Shown here one piece after another: positions 10,339 through 17,754 of a stretch of 64,000 nucleotides of DNA. The DNA comes from Microtetraspora niveoalba. Lineage in GTDB: Bacteria > Actinomycetota > Actinomycetes > Streptosporangiales > Streptosporangiaceae. The position numbers and the translations under genes are program-made. Within the stretch, counting starts at the first letter, position 1. Every line of letters begins with the position of its first letter. A model generated the notes under the pieces. That model did not search any database. It was given only the letters and a program-made list of their open reading frames with translations, and was not told the origin of the DNA. The stretch covers positions 50,909-114,908 of the forward strand of contig NZ_BBYM01000010.1 of assembly GCF_001570405.1 (NCBI RefSeq). Direction: 5' to 3'.

Positions 10339-10388
10339 CCGGTCAACGGGTCCGGTCAACGGTTCCGGTCAACGGTTCCGGTCACAGG
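10339..10388. repeat. Tandem 13-bp repeat (3.8 copies)
   Basis: Three adjacent units of CCGGTCAACGGTT (the first has GGGT at its end) are followed by a partial fourth, CCGGTCACAGG. The array is about 80 bp upstream of the KhtT-like gene start. Iterated sites at this distance could be operators, but no regulator is identified. Confidence 0.75.
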
Positions 10389-10467
10389 GAGGAGAGTCAT
10401 GGCCTTATCCGCGTGCTGACGTCACCACCGGTCATCACCAGGGACGACGAACGGAGACACATCGGAC

Positions 10468-10740
10468 ATGGACATCACCCGCACGACCGTCCCCGGCGTC
10501 GGCGTGCTGCACCATTGCGGGACGCGCGCCGGCCAGCGCTTCGGCGTCATGGTGGACGACGCCGAACGGCGCTCACTGCTGATCTACGAAGCCTCCGGCG
10601 ACCCCGACGTGCCCCGGCAGACCATCGTCATGGACAGGGACGAGGCCGACCAGGTCGCCGAGATCCTGCGCGACCAGACCGTCTCCGAGCGGCTCGCCGT
10701 ACTCGAACGACGGCTGGCCGAGCTCACGGGGAAGTCATGA
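10468..10740 (+). CDS. KhtT-like regulatory domain protein (short)
   Basis: 90 residues. The first 60 resemble the N-terminal domain of KhtT-type subunits that regulate CPA2 cation:proton antiporters ([13 protein letters not shown], then ...[12 protein letters not shown]). Full family members have about 160 residues and end in a TrkA-C ligand-binding domain. Here that domain is missing and is replaced by a short helix ([15 protein letters not shown]). A CBS-domain gene follows 49 bp downstream, and an ion-transporter gene further on. It may be a stripped-down regulator. The assignment rests on N-terminal resemblance only. Confidence 0.55.
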   Translation: MDITRTTVPGVGVLHHCGTRAGQRFGVMVDDAERRSLLIYEASGDPDVPRQTIVMDRDEADQVAEILRDQTVSERLAVLERRLAELTGKS

Positions 10741-10789
10741 CCGCCCGGTACGACGTCCGCCTGTGGAAGAGAGCCGACGGGATGGTGAC

Positions 10790-11248
10790 ATGCGGGCGCG
10801 TGACATAGCGGTACAACTGCCGACGGTGACCGTCGGCGACCCGGTGACCAGAGCGGTCCGGGTGATGGCCCTCGGCCGCCTGCCGGGCCTCATCGTCGTC
10901 GACGGCGCGGGACGCCCCCGCGTGGTGCTGCCCGGAACGCAGGTGCTCCGTCTGGCGGTCCCGCGGACGTACCAGGAGGATCCGGCCCTGGCCCGGACGG
11001 TGGACGAGGCCCACGCCGACCTGTTCTGGCAGGAGCTGGGCGCCCGCACGGTGGGCGAGTGCCTGCCGTCGCAACTCGTCCGGCCGGTCATCGTGGCCCT
11101 GGACGCGACGCTGCTCGAAGTGGCGGCCGTCATGGCGTCCGCGCGCAGTCCGCTGGTGGCGGTGGTCGACCGCTCGGGCGTGCTCGCCGGAGCGATCACC
11201 CTCGACGGGTTGCTCACCGGCATGGCCGTCTCGGACTCCGAGACCTGA
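10790..11248 (+). CDS. CBS-domain protein
   Basis: 152 residues forming a pair of CBS motifs (about 1-60 and 85-145: [21 protein letters not shown] and [19 protein letters not shown]...LVAVVDRSG). Such pairs bind adenine nucleotides and often regulate transporters. ATG at 10790 matches the usual CBS start (MRARDI) and follows a weak GGGATGG site; GTG at 10763 has none. The downstream transporter suggests a regulatory partner, but 748 bp of repeat-rich DNA separate them. The last codons lie within the first 14-bp repeat of the array that follows. Confidence 0.75.
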   Translation: MRARDIAVQLPTVTVGDPVTRAVRVMALGRLPGLIVVDGAGRPRVVLPGTQVLRLAVPRTYQEDPALARTVDEAHADLFWQELGARTVGECLPSQLVRPVIVALDATLLEVAAVMASARSPLVAVVDRSGVLAGAITLDGLLTGMAVSDSET

Positions 11249-11295
11249 GCTCGGAGAACTGAGCTCCGAGAACTGAGCTCCGAGACCCGCGCTCG
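11240..11295. repeat. Four tandem 14-bp repeats at the end of the CBS gene
   Basis: Units of the form GAGAMCTGAGCTCS start at 11240, 11254, 11268 and 11282. The array begins inside the last codons of the CBS gene. Related GCTCGGAGACCTG elements are scattered to about 11430. Each unit contains the palindrome GAGCTC or a variant. Confidence 0.8.
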
Positions 11296-11593
11296 GACTC
11301 GAAAGCGTGGCTTCGGGGCCTGATCCGGCCTCGGAGACCTGCGCTCGGACTCGCGGGTCCGCGCTCGGAGACCTGGCCGGCCTTGGGGATCCGCTCCCGG
11401 AGATCTGCGCTCGGAGACCTGACCTCGGCGCCCGGCGCGATGCTCCCGGCACCCCGACACCCGAACGCCCGGCGCCGCGCTCGCACCACCCCGGAACATC
11501 CTGACCGCCTCTGGCGCCGTGCCATCCGGAGACATTCGGAACGCCCAGGGTGGTCGGGGCCCCTCGCCCGCTCGATCCGCCCGGCTCACCCTT
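11296..11593. other. Gene-free stretch with dispersed repeat fragments
   Basis: Long open frames on several strands are compositional. They contain no domain and no ribosome site. Fragments of the upstream repeat (GCTCGGAGACCTG variants) recur at about 11336, 11368 and 11410. Nothing else is supported. Confidence 0.4.
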
Positions 11594-11777
11594 TGCCCGC
11601 TCAACCCCTGCCTGCTCACCCCCTGCCTGCTCACTGCCGGCCGGGCTCGACCTGTGCCCGCTCACGCCCTGCCTGCTCACCGCGGGCCGGGGCTCGACCT
11701 ATGCCCGCCCAACCCCTGCCTGCTCACCGCCGGCCGGGCTCGACCTGTGCCCGCCCAACCCCGTGTTGCTCAACCCC
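11594..11777. repeat. About 3.5 copies of a 46-47-bp tandem repeat
   Basis: Units begin TGCCCGCTCA or TGCCCGCCCA, continue with CCTGCCTGCTCAC and end GGCCGGGCTCGACCT. They start at about 11594, 11655, 11702 and 11748. The first unit contains an extra internal copy of CCCTGCCTGCTCAC. The array is in frame with the downstream transporter but is not in its likely coding part. Confidence 0.8.
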
Positions 11778-11996
11778 CTGGCCGGGACGGACCCCCGTCA
11801 CACCGGCCGGTACCGCCGGTACGGCACGGCCTGGGGCGGCGCATGCCCGCATATCGTTCGGAGGCCATCTCGTGCACCGCTTTTCCGCGGCGACGCCGTT
11901 CCGGCGCGCCTCGTCATCCTGCCCAGCCGTACCGTCCGCGCGTTCAGCCGTCCGGACCGCGACCGGGCGGCACGGCGGCCCGCCGGGGTGGACCGG

Positions 11997-13283
11997 ATGA
12001 GCGCCGTCGTCGCGCTCGCCATCTTCGTCGTCGCGTTCTTCCTCATCGCGACGGAGAAGGTCGACAAGGTCAAGGTCGTGCTCGTCGCGGCGGGGGCGAT
12101 GGCCGTCCTCGGGCTGATCCCGGGGGCCAAGGTCTTCTTCTCCGAGCACGAGGGCATCGACTGGAACGTCGTCTTCCTGCTCCTCGGCATGATGATCATC
12201 GTCGGGATCATCAAGCAGACGGGGCTGTTCGACTTCCTGGCCATCTGGGCGGCCAAGAAGTCGCGCGGCCGGCCGTACCGGCTCATGGTGATGCTGATGG
12301 TGATCACCGCCGTGGCCTCACCGTTCCTGGACAACGTCACCACGATCATGCTGGTGGCCCCGGTGACCGTCCTGGTCTGCGACCGGCTGCGCATCCCCGC
12401 CCAGCCGTACCTCATCGCGGAGGTCCTCGCCTCGAACATCGGCGGCGCGGCCACGCTCATCGGCGACCCGCCCAACATCATCATCGGCAGCCGGGCCGGA
12501 CTGACGTTCAACGACTTCCTCGTCCACATGACGCCGGTCGTCGTGGTGATCTTCGTGGTGTTCGTGCTGTTCACCGGGCTGCTGTTCCGGAAGTCGTTCA
12601 AGTACAACCCCGACCACGTGGCGTCGGTGATGGCCCTGCAGGAGCGGCGCGCCATCACCGACCCGCGGCTGCTGGCGCGCTGCCTGGCCGTGCTCGGGCT
12701 CGTCATCGCCGGGTTCGGGCTGCACTCCGTCGTCCACATCGAGCCCTCGATCGTCGCCCTGGTCGGCGCCGGTCTGATGATCATGGTGGCCCGTCCGGAC
12801 GTCCCCGAGGTCCTCCGTGAGGTCGAATGGCCGACCCTGGTGTTCTTCATGGGCCTGTTCGTCATGGTCGCCGGGCTGGTGCACACCGGGGTCATCTCCG
12901 CGATCGGCACCTGGGCGATCGACGCCGTGGGGGACGACTTCTTGGCGGCGGCGACCTCACTGCTGTTCGGCTCGGCCGTGCTCGGTGCCTTCTTCGACAA
13001 CATCCCGTACGTGGCGACCATGGCGCCGGTCGTCGAGGGGCTGGTCGCCCAGGCGCCGGACGCGGGTGTCGGGCAGGCGCTGTGGTGGGCCTTCGCCCTC
13101 GGCGCCGACTTCGGCGGCAACGGCACGGCGGTGGCCGCGAGCGCCAACGTCGTGGCCGTCGGCATCGCCGCCAGGACCGGTCACCGGATCTCGTTCTGGC
13201 AGTTCACCAAGTACGGCATCGTCGTCACGATCCTCAGCACCCTGCTGGCCTGGCTCTACGTCTGGCTCCGGTACTTCATGTGA
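11997..13283 (+). CDS. ArsB/NhaD-family ion transporter
   Basis: 428 residues with about 11-12 membrane helices, of the ion transporter (IT) superfamily. Visible are the ATLIGDPPNIIIGS motif, typical of ArsB/NhaD/citrate carriers, LDNVTTIMLVAPV in the first half and the matching FFDNIPYVATMAPV in the second, and GADFGGNGTAVAASANVV near the end. This is the inverted-repeat fold of the family. The substrate (Na+/H+, arsenite or anion) cannot be told from sequence. ATG at 11997 follows GGGGTGG. The frame is open further up through tandem repeats, which are not taken as coding. KhtT-like and CBS genes upstream suggest regulated ion exchange. Confidence 0.88.
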   Translation: MSAVVALAIFVVAFFLIATEKVDKVKVVLVAAGAMAVLGLIPGAKVFFSEHEGIDWNVVFLLLGMMIIVGIIKQTGLFDFLAIWAAKKSRGRPYRLMVMLMVITAVASPFLDNVTTIMLVAPVTVLVCDRLRIPAQPYLIAEVLASNIGGAATLIGDPPNIIIGSRAGLTFNDFLVHMTPVVVVIFVVFVLFTGLLFRKSFKYNPDHVASVMALQERRAITDPRLLARCLAVLGLVIAGFGLHSVVHIEPSIVALVGAGLMIMVARPDVPEVLREVEWPTLVFFMGLFVMVAGLVHTGVISAIGTWAIDAVGDDFLAAATSLLFGSAVLGAFFDNIPYVATMAPVVEGLVAQAPDAGVGQALWWAFALGADFGGNGTAVAASANVVAVGIAARTGHRISFWQFTKYGIVVTILSTLLAWLYVWLRYFM

Positions 13284-13337
13284 CGCGTGGCGCCGGGCTC
13301 TGACGCGCTCTCTCGTGTCCGCGCCCCGACGCGAATC

Positions 13338-13374
13338 GACGGGCCCCGTTCCCTCGTGGGATCGGGGCCCCGTC
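13338..13374. terminator. Bidirectional terminator between transporter and TetR genes
   Basis: Arms GACGGGCCCCG and CGGGGCCCCGTC (one bulged G) surround a 14-nt loop, midway between the convergent transporter and TetR genes. Confidence 0.75.
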
Positions 13375-13397
13375 GGCGTTCGGGGGCGCGTGCTTCT

Positions 13398-14009
13398 CTA
13401 GCGGAACGGCTGGGCCACCTCGGCGAGGACCTCTTCCGCGAGGTCGAGGAGGCTGGGGAGCCCGGAGTCGCCGGAACCCGACTGCTGCCCCTCGATCCAG
13501 ATGTTGGAGGCGATGCGGAGGCCCGTCAGATACGCGGCCGCCAGCACGCGCGGCCGCGACGCGTCCGGCTCCGTCCCCTCCCGTACGGCGATGGCCTGCG
13601 CCAGTTCCCGCTCGACGCGGACGTGGTTGGCCATCTGCCTGGCCAGCAGGGACGGGTGCTGCTTGGCGAGGCGCGTCTGGAGCGCCCACTCACGGTTCGG
13701 CTCGCCCATCTCCTCGTACAGGCTCCGCATGGCGTTGAGCAGCGCCTGCCAGGCGCTCTCCTCGGCCGGGCGCTCACGGAACGCGGTCACCAGTGACCAG
13801 ACGCGGCGCTGCTCGCCGTACAGGAGGGCGTCCTCCTTGCCGGCGAAGTAGTTGGAGAACGTCCGGCGCGAGATGTTGGCCGCGTCGGCGATCGCCTCGA
13901 CGGTGACGTTGTCCAGGCCGAACTCCACCGTCAGCCGCATCGCGGCCTCGTGGACGGCCTGCCGGGTCTCGGCCTTCTTGCGCTCGCGCAACCCCACCGT
14001 CGTGTCCAT
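13398..14009 (-). CDS. TetR-family transcriptional repressor
   Basis: 203 residues with the N-terminal HTH typical of TetR proteins: ETRQAVHEAAMRLTVEFGLDN, then VEAIADAANISRRTFSNYFAGKEDAL (about 12-60). The C-terminal ligand domain is variable. It is divergent from an MFS multidrug exporter, and a 16-bp dyad lies in the shared promoter region. The simplest reading is autoregulation plus repression of the exporter until a toxic ligand binds. Confidence 0.92.
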   Translation of the reverse strand: MDTTVGLRERKKAETRQAVHEAAMRLTVEFGLDNVTVEAIADAANISRRTFSNYFAGKEDALLYGEQRRVWSLVTAFRERPAEESAWQALLNAMRSLYEEMGEPNREWALQTRLAKQHPSLLARQMANHVRVERELAQAIAVREGTEPDASRPRVLAAAYLTGLRIASNIWIEGQQSGSGDSGLPSLLDLAEEVLAEVAQPFR

Positions 14010-14046
14010 GGTCAGGAAATCCTAGCGTCCGGGAATAACTGCCCAG

Positions 14047-14062
14047 TGAGCAAAGTTGCTCA
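14047..14062. promoter_or_regulatory. TetR operator-like palindrome in the TetR/MFS promoter region
   Basis: TGAGCAA-AG-TTGCTCA has perfect 7-bp arms. A TATATT at 14070-14075 could be the -10 box of the MFS gene. Its expected -35 region then falls on the palindrome, so bound repressor would block polymerase. Confidence 0.7.
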
Positions 14063-14120
14063 GCGTGCATATATTATGCGATGGCTCGCATCCCCTTACC
14101 ACCTGCTACGGAGGCAGTTC

Positions 14121-15695
14121 TTGAGCGCGCAGTCCGCTTCGCCGCCAGGCCCGGCACCGATGTCCCACCGGCAGATCTTGGAAGCCCTGAGCGGCCTCCT
14201 CCTGGTGCTGTTCGTCGCCATGATCAGCAGCACGATCGTGTCGGTGGCCCTCCCCCAGATCATCGGGGCGCTCAACGGCACGCAGTCGCAGTACACGTGG
14301 GTGGTCACCGCGTCCCTGCTGGCGGCGACCGCGTCCACGCCCATCTGGGGCAAGCTGGCGGACCTGTTCAGCAAGAAGATGCTGCTCCAGGTCTCCATCA
14401 TCATCTTCCTGCTCGGCTCGCTGGCCTCCGGCTTCGCGCAGAACACCGGGCAGCTCATCGCGTTCCGCGCCTTCCAGGGCCTCGGCATGGGCGCGCTGCA
14501 GATCCTCGTCCAGGTCATCATCGCCGCGATGATCCCGCCGAAGGAGCGCGGCAAGTACAACGGCTACCTGGGCGGCGTCATGGCGGTCGCGACCGTCGGC
14601 GGCCCGCTGCTCGGCGGTCTGATCGCCGACACCTCGTGGCTGGGCTGGCGGTGGTGCTTCTTCATCGCCGTGCCGTTCACGCTGATCGCGTTCGTCCTCC
14701 TGCACAAGACGCTGAAGATCGTCTCGGTGCGGCGGCCCGACGCCAAGGTGGACTACGTCGGCGCCACCCTGATCGCGGCCGGCGTCAGCCTCCTGCTCAT
14801 CTGGGTGACCTTCGTCGGCAACTCCTTCGACTGGATCTCGTGGCAGACGGGCGTCATGGTCGGCTGCTCGGTGCTCATCCTGGCCCTCGCCGTGTGGGTC
14901 GAGGCCCGGGTGAAGGAGCCGGTCGTGCCGCTGCACATCGTGCGGATGCGCACCCCCGCGCTCGCCATCGTGGCCAGCCTCGCGGTCGGCATGGCGATGT
15001 TCGGCGGCTCGGTGTTCCTCGGGCAGTACTTCCAGATCGGCCGCGGCTACAGCCCCACCGAGGCCGGCCTGCTGACCATCCCGATGATGTTCGGCGTGCT
15101 CGTGTCGTCCACGATCTCGGGCCGGCTCATCTCCAAGAGCGGCAAGATCAAGCCGTACATCGTGGTGGGCTCCATCGTGCTGACCATCGGCTTCCTGTGC
15201 CTGTCCACGATCGACCACGAGACCTCGCTGGTGATCATCGGCGGTTCCATGATGCTGGTCGGCGTCGGCGTGGGCATGTCGATGCAGAACCTCGTCCTCG
15301 CCATCCAGAACACCGTCCCGTTGCGTGAGCTGGGAGCGGCCAGCGGCGCCGTCACCTTCTTCCGCTCGCTCGGCGGCACCATCGGCGTCTCGGTCCTGGG
15401 CGCGGTCCTCGCCAACCAGGTCGCCACCAACATCGCCCAGGGCCTGGCCAAGATGGGCATCCAGCCGACCGGTTCCGGGACCGGCACCCTGAACATCGCG
15501 GCCCTGCCCGCCCCGATCAGGGAGATCGTGCGCGCGGCCTACGGCGACGCGACCGGGCACATCTTCCTGATCTCCGCGGGCATCGCGGTGATCGGCATCA
15601 TCGCCGTCCTCTTCCTCAAGCCGGTCAGGCTGCGGGAGACCGTGGACCTCACCGAGGCCATGAAGAAGACCGAGGAGCCCGCGCCCGCCCGGTGA
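14121..15695 (+). CDS. MFS multidrug exporter of the DHA2 (EmrB/QacA) family
   Basis: 524 residues and about 14 membrane helices, which is the DHA2 layout. Helix 1 contains VALPQIIGAL, the motif A loop GKLADLFSKKMLL is present, and motif C is GGVMAVATVGGPLLGG. A TTG start at 14121 is chosen because GGAGG at 14110-14114 lies 6 nt upstream; ATG at 14160 has no such site. It probably exports a lipophilic drug or natural product by proton antiport, under the divergent TetR. Confidence 0.9.
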   Translation: MSAQSASPPGPAPMSHRQILEALSGLLLVLFVAMISSTIVSVALPQIIGALNGTQSQYTWVVTASLLAATASTPIWGKLADLFSKKMLLQVSIIIFLLGSLASGFAQNTGQLIAFRAFQGLGMGALQILVQVIIAAMIPPKERGKYNGYLGGVMAVATVGGPLLGGLIADTSWLGWRWCFFIAVPFTLIAFVLLHKTLKIVSVRRPDAKVDYVGATLIAAGVSLLLIWVTFVGNSFDWISWQTGVMVGCSVLILALAVWVEARVKEPVVPLHIVRMRTPALAIVASLAVGMAMFGGSVFLGQYFQIGRGYSPTEAGLLTIPMMFGVLVSSTISGRLISKSGKIKPYIVVGSIVLTIGFLCLSTIDHETSLVIIGGSMMLVGVGVGMSMQNLVLAIQNTVPLRELGAASGAVTFFRSLGGTIGVSVLGAVLANQVATNIAQGLAKMGIQPTGSGTGTLNIAALPAPIREIVRAAYGDATGHIFLISAGIAVIGIIAVLFLKPVRLRETVDLTEAMKKTEEPAPAR

Positions 15696-15797
15696 CACCC
15701 CGGTGACATCGGCGCCGCGCCTCGTCGCGCGTACGGCAGGCCGGCGGCTCCGGAGCGGCGGAGGTGCTCCGGAGCCGCGCAGGATGTTCGAGCGGCA

Positions 15798-15826
15798 CAG
15801 GGCGTCCCACGCGGTGGGACGCCCTG
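15798..15826. terminator. Bidirectional terminator between MFS and DUF916 genes
   Basis: A perfect 13-bp inverted repeat (CAGGGCGTCCCAC / GTGGGACGCCCTG) with a 3-nt loop lies between the convergent MFS and DUF916-like genes, 6 bp beyond the latter's stop. Confidence 0.85.
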
Positions 15827-15832
15827 GAGCCG

Positions 15833-16861
15833 TCAGTACGGCACCGCACGACGGCGGCGGCGCGTGAACACCACCACCGCGAGGATCAGCACGCCGAGAA
15901 GGGTCACCCCGGCGACCAGCCCGACCACCGTCGTGAGCGGGGAATCCGTCGCGGCCGGGGCGCCCCGGCCCCCCGACTCGTCGGGAAACGTCAGCGTGCC
16001 CGTCACCGTGTGCTTGACCCGGCCGCTCTGCAGCGTGAACTGGAACTTCCACGGCCCGTCCGGCAGCCGGTCGTCCAGCAGGACGGACACCGTCCCCTCG
16101 TCGCCCGGGGCGAGCGTCGTGCCGCTCGCGACCCGGAACGGCCCCGCCCGCACCCCGCCCGGCCCGTCGGACAACGAGAGCCGGCCGTCCATGTCGAGGG
16201 CGCGGCGGCCGGTGTTGCGAACGGCGGCCGTGATCACCGGGCTGCCGTCCTCGGTGCGCTGCGGGATCACGTCGCCGACCCGGAACTCCGAAGGAGGGTC
16301 TCCTCCCGGCCCCACGTCGAGATAGGCCCGGACGCCGACCCGGTTGACGAGCGCGACGTTCCGCTTCGCGTTCGGCTGTCCGGAGGAGACCTGCGCCCAG
16401 ATGACGGCGTACCGCTCTCCCTTGGTGGCCCGGCCGGGCACGGCGATCGTGGCCTTCACCTCGGCCTCGCCGTACGGCGGCAGGTCGACCGCCGAGCGGT
16501 CGAGCCTGATCCAGGAGGTCAGGTCGTTCGCCGTACGGCCCGGGGCGAACGTGAAGGTCCCGTGCGCGATGCCGGCCGCCGCGGCGTAGAGCTCCACATG
16601 CTGCCGCCTGGGCGAACTGCTGTTGACTCGCAGCCGCCGGGTGAACGTGGTCCCCGGATTGACGTGATCGACGATGAAGACGTGCGCGCGGGGGTCGTCC
16701 ATCCGGTTCCTGGGCGCTTCGAGAAGCCTGATCCCGATGGAGCCGCCCGCACTTGGGGGTTTCGAGCCCGACGCCGCGCCCACCGGTCCGCCGAGTGCCC
16801 CGATCAGCGGGAGCGCGAGCAGCGTGACCAGCAGGCGCGGCGGGGCGAACGGACTACGCAA
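15833..16861 (-). CDS. DUF916-like (WxL-interacting) cell-surface protein
   Basis: 342 residues. A signal peptide comes first (about 1-30, ending GPVGAASG), then two beta-rich Ig-like domains, a membrane helix (about 310-332) and a basic tail RRRRRAVPY. Motifs such as GIRLLEAP, INPGTTFTRRLRV-type sequence and TKGERYAVIWA resemble DUF916/DUF3324 proteins, which bind WxL proteins at Gram-positive surfaces. Its start overlaps the end of the upstream WxL-like gene by 8 bp, so the two are translationally coupled. The family call is from pattern recognition. Confidence 0.7.
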   Translation of the reverse strand: MRSPFAPPRLLVTLLALPLIGALGGPVGAASGSKPPSAGGSIGIRLLEAPRNRMDDPRAHVFIVDHVNPGTTFTRRLRVNSSSPRRQHVELYAAAAGIAHGTFTFAPGRTANDLTSWIRLDRSAVDLPPYGEAEVKATIAVPGRATKGERYAVIWAQVSSGQPNAKRNVALVNRVGVRAYLDVGPGGDPPSEFRVGDVIPQRTEDGSPVITAAVRNTGRRALDMDGRLSLSDGPGGVRAGPFRVASGTTLAPGDEGTVSVLLDDRLPDGPWKFQFTLQSGRVKHTVTGTLTFPDESGGRGAPAATDSPLTTVVGLVAGVTLLGVLILAVVVFTRRRRRAVPY

Positions 16862-17444
16862 CGGAGTGGTTCACCGTCCCGGTGTACGTGCCTCCGACCG
16901 CACTGGCGGGGACGTTCACCTCGATCGTCGGGTTCCAGGTGGCGCTGTTCATCCCGGATCCGGTCGTCTTGCTGAAGGCCGTACGCGCGATGTCCAATGA
17001 CTGGGCGGCCCCGGCGTTGGCCTGGCCGGGCACGAACGTTCCCGTCCCGGTCGTCGCGGTCGCGGGGCCCGACCAGTACAGGACGTCGGTGTTGGGGATG
17101 GTCTCCGCCGCGGTGCCGCCGCCCGTCGTGAAGCCGCCCGTCGCCGCGACCACGGTGGCGACCCAGGTGGCCGTGAGGATGGCGCGCTCGTCCGCCACCT
17201 GGACCGAGCCGAGCTGGCCGCTGATCGTCCCGCCCGGCGCGCCGCCGCCGATGTTGACCGGCCCGTTGGGCACGGTGATGGTCAGGCCATCGGGGCTGTC
17301 CACCGTGAAGTTCACCGTGGTGGGACACGTGGTCGACGCGGGACAGGTGCCCGCCTGCGCCGGCAGCGCGGGCAGCGTCGCCACCGTCGCCGCCACCAGG
17401 CTCGCGACTCCCGAACACACCATGCCGAGACGGCTTGCGGACAT
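16854..17444 (-). CDS. Secreted WxL-like domain protein
   Basis: 196 residues. A cleavable signal peptide ends near LPALPAQA. A Cys pair (CPASTTCP) and a Gly/Thr-rich beta domain follow. The C-terminus, SATWNPTIEVNVPASAVGGTY then TGTVNHSVA, matches the closing strand of WxL domains in actinobacteria. It overlaps the DUF916-like gene by 8 bp. The pair looks like a secreted ligand and its membrane-anchored surface partner. What it binds is unknown. Confidence 0.7.
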   Translation of the reverse strand: MSASRLGMVCSGVASLVAATVATLPALPAQAGTCPASTTCPTTVNFTVDSPDGLTITVPNGPVNIGGGAPGGTISGQLGSVQVADERAILTATWVATVVAATGGFTTGGGTAAETIPNTDVLYWSGPATATTGTGTFVPGQANAGAAQSLDIARTAFSKTTGSGMNSATWNPTIEVNVPASAVGGTYTGTVNHSVA

Positions 17445-17657
17445 GGCCGCTCCTCTTCATCGGATCAACGCCCAGCTCAGGGCGTGCTTACGCGGCTCAT
17501 AGTGCGTTGTCAGGATTCGCCGCAAGTCGCGTCCGCGTGGTGTCTGCTATCTCTTCATCGCGACTTGTCGGATCTTGGCCACCCACTTCGGAGGCGGTTT
17601 CCCCGCCCCCGGCGTGCCGCACGGCGGGGCGCGGGAACAGCCGGAACAGCCGGAAAC
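17445..17657. other. Promoter side of the WxL operon and spacer
   Basis: This gene-free stretch should contain the promoter of the WxL/DUF916 operon on its left. A short GGAACAGCC tandem duplication lies at about 17634-17652. No ORF here has a ribosome site or domain. Confidence 0.4.
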
Positions 17658-17696
17658 GCCTCCGCGGCCGGTCCGTGGAGAACCGGCCGCGGAGGC
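17658..17696 (-). terminator. Terminator hairpin of the ScyD-like gene
   Basis: A perfect 15-bp inverted repeat (GCCTCCGCGGCCGGT / ACCGGCCGCGGAGGC) with a 9-nt loop lies about 60 bp past the stop of the minus-strand ScyD-like gene. Confidence 0.8.
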
Positions 17697-17754
17697 GGCG
17701 GACGAGCCATGCGGGACGAGGGCCCACACAGGGCTACGCGGGGAGGGGCATCGG

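Noticed and set aside
11550-11996. Upstream in-frame extension of the ArsB/NhaD transporter
   Set aside because: It would add about 150 residues translated from tandem repeats (repeated LTPCLLTAG-type strings). The ATG at 11997 has a ribosome site and begins directly at helix 1.
14106-16052. 648-residue minus-strand frame over the MFS gene
   Set aside because: Composition-driven shadow, rich in His/Asp/Gln, with no recognisable motif.
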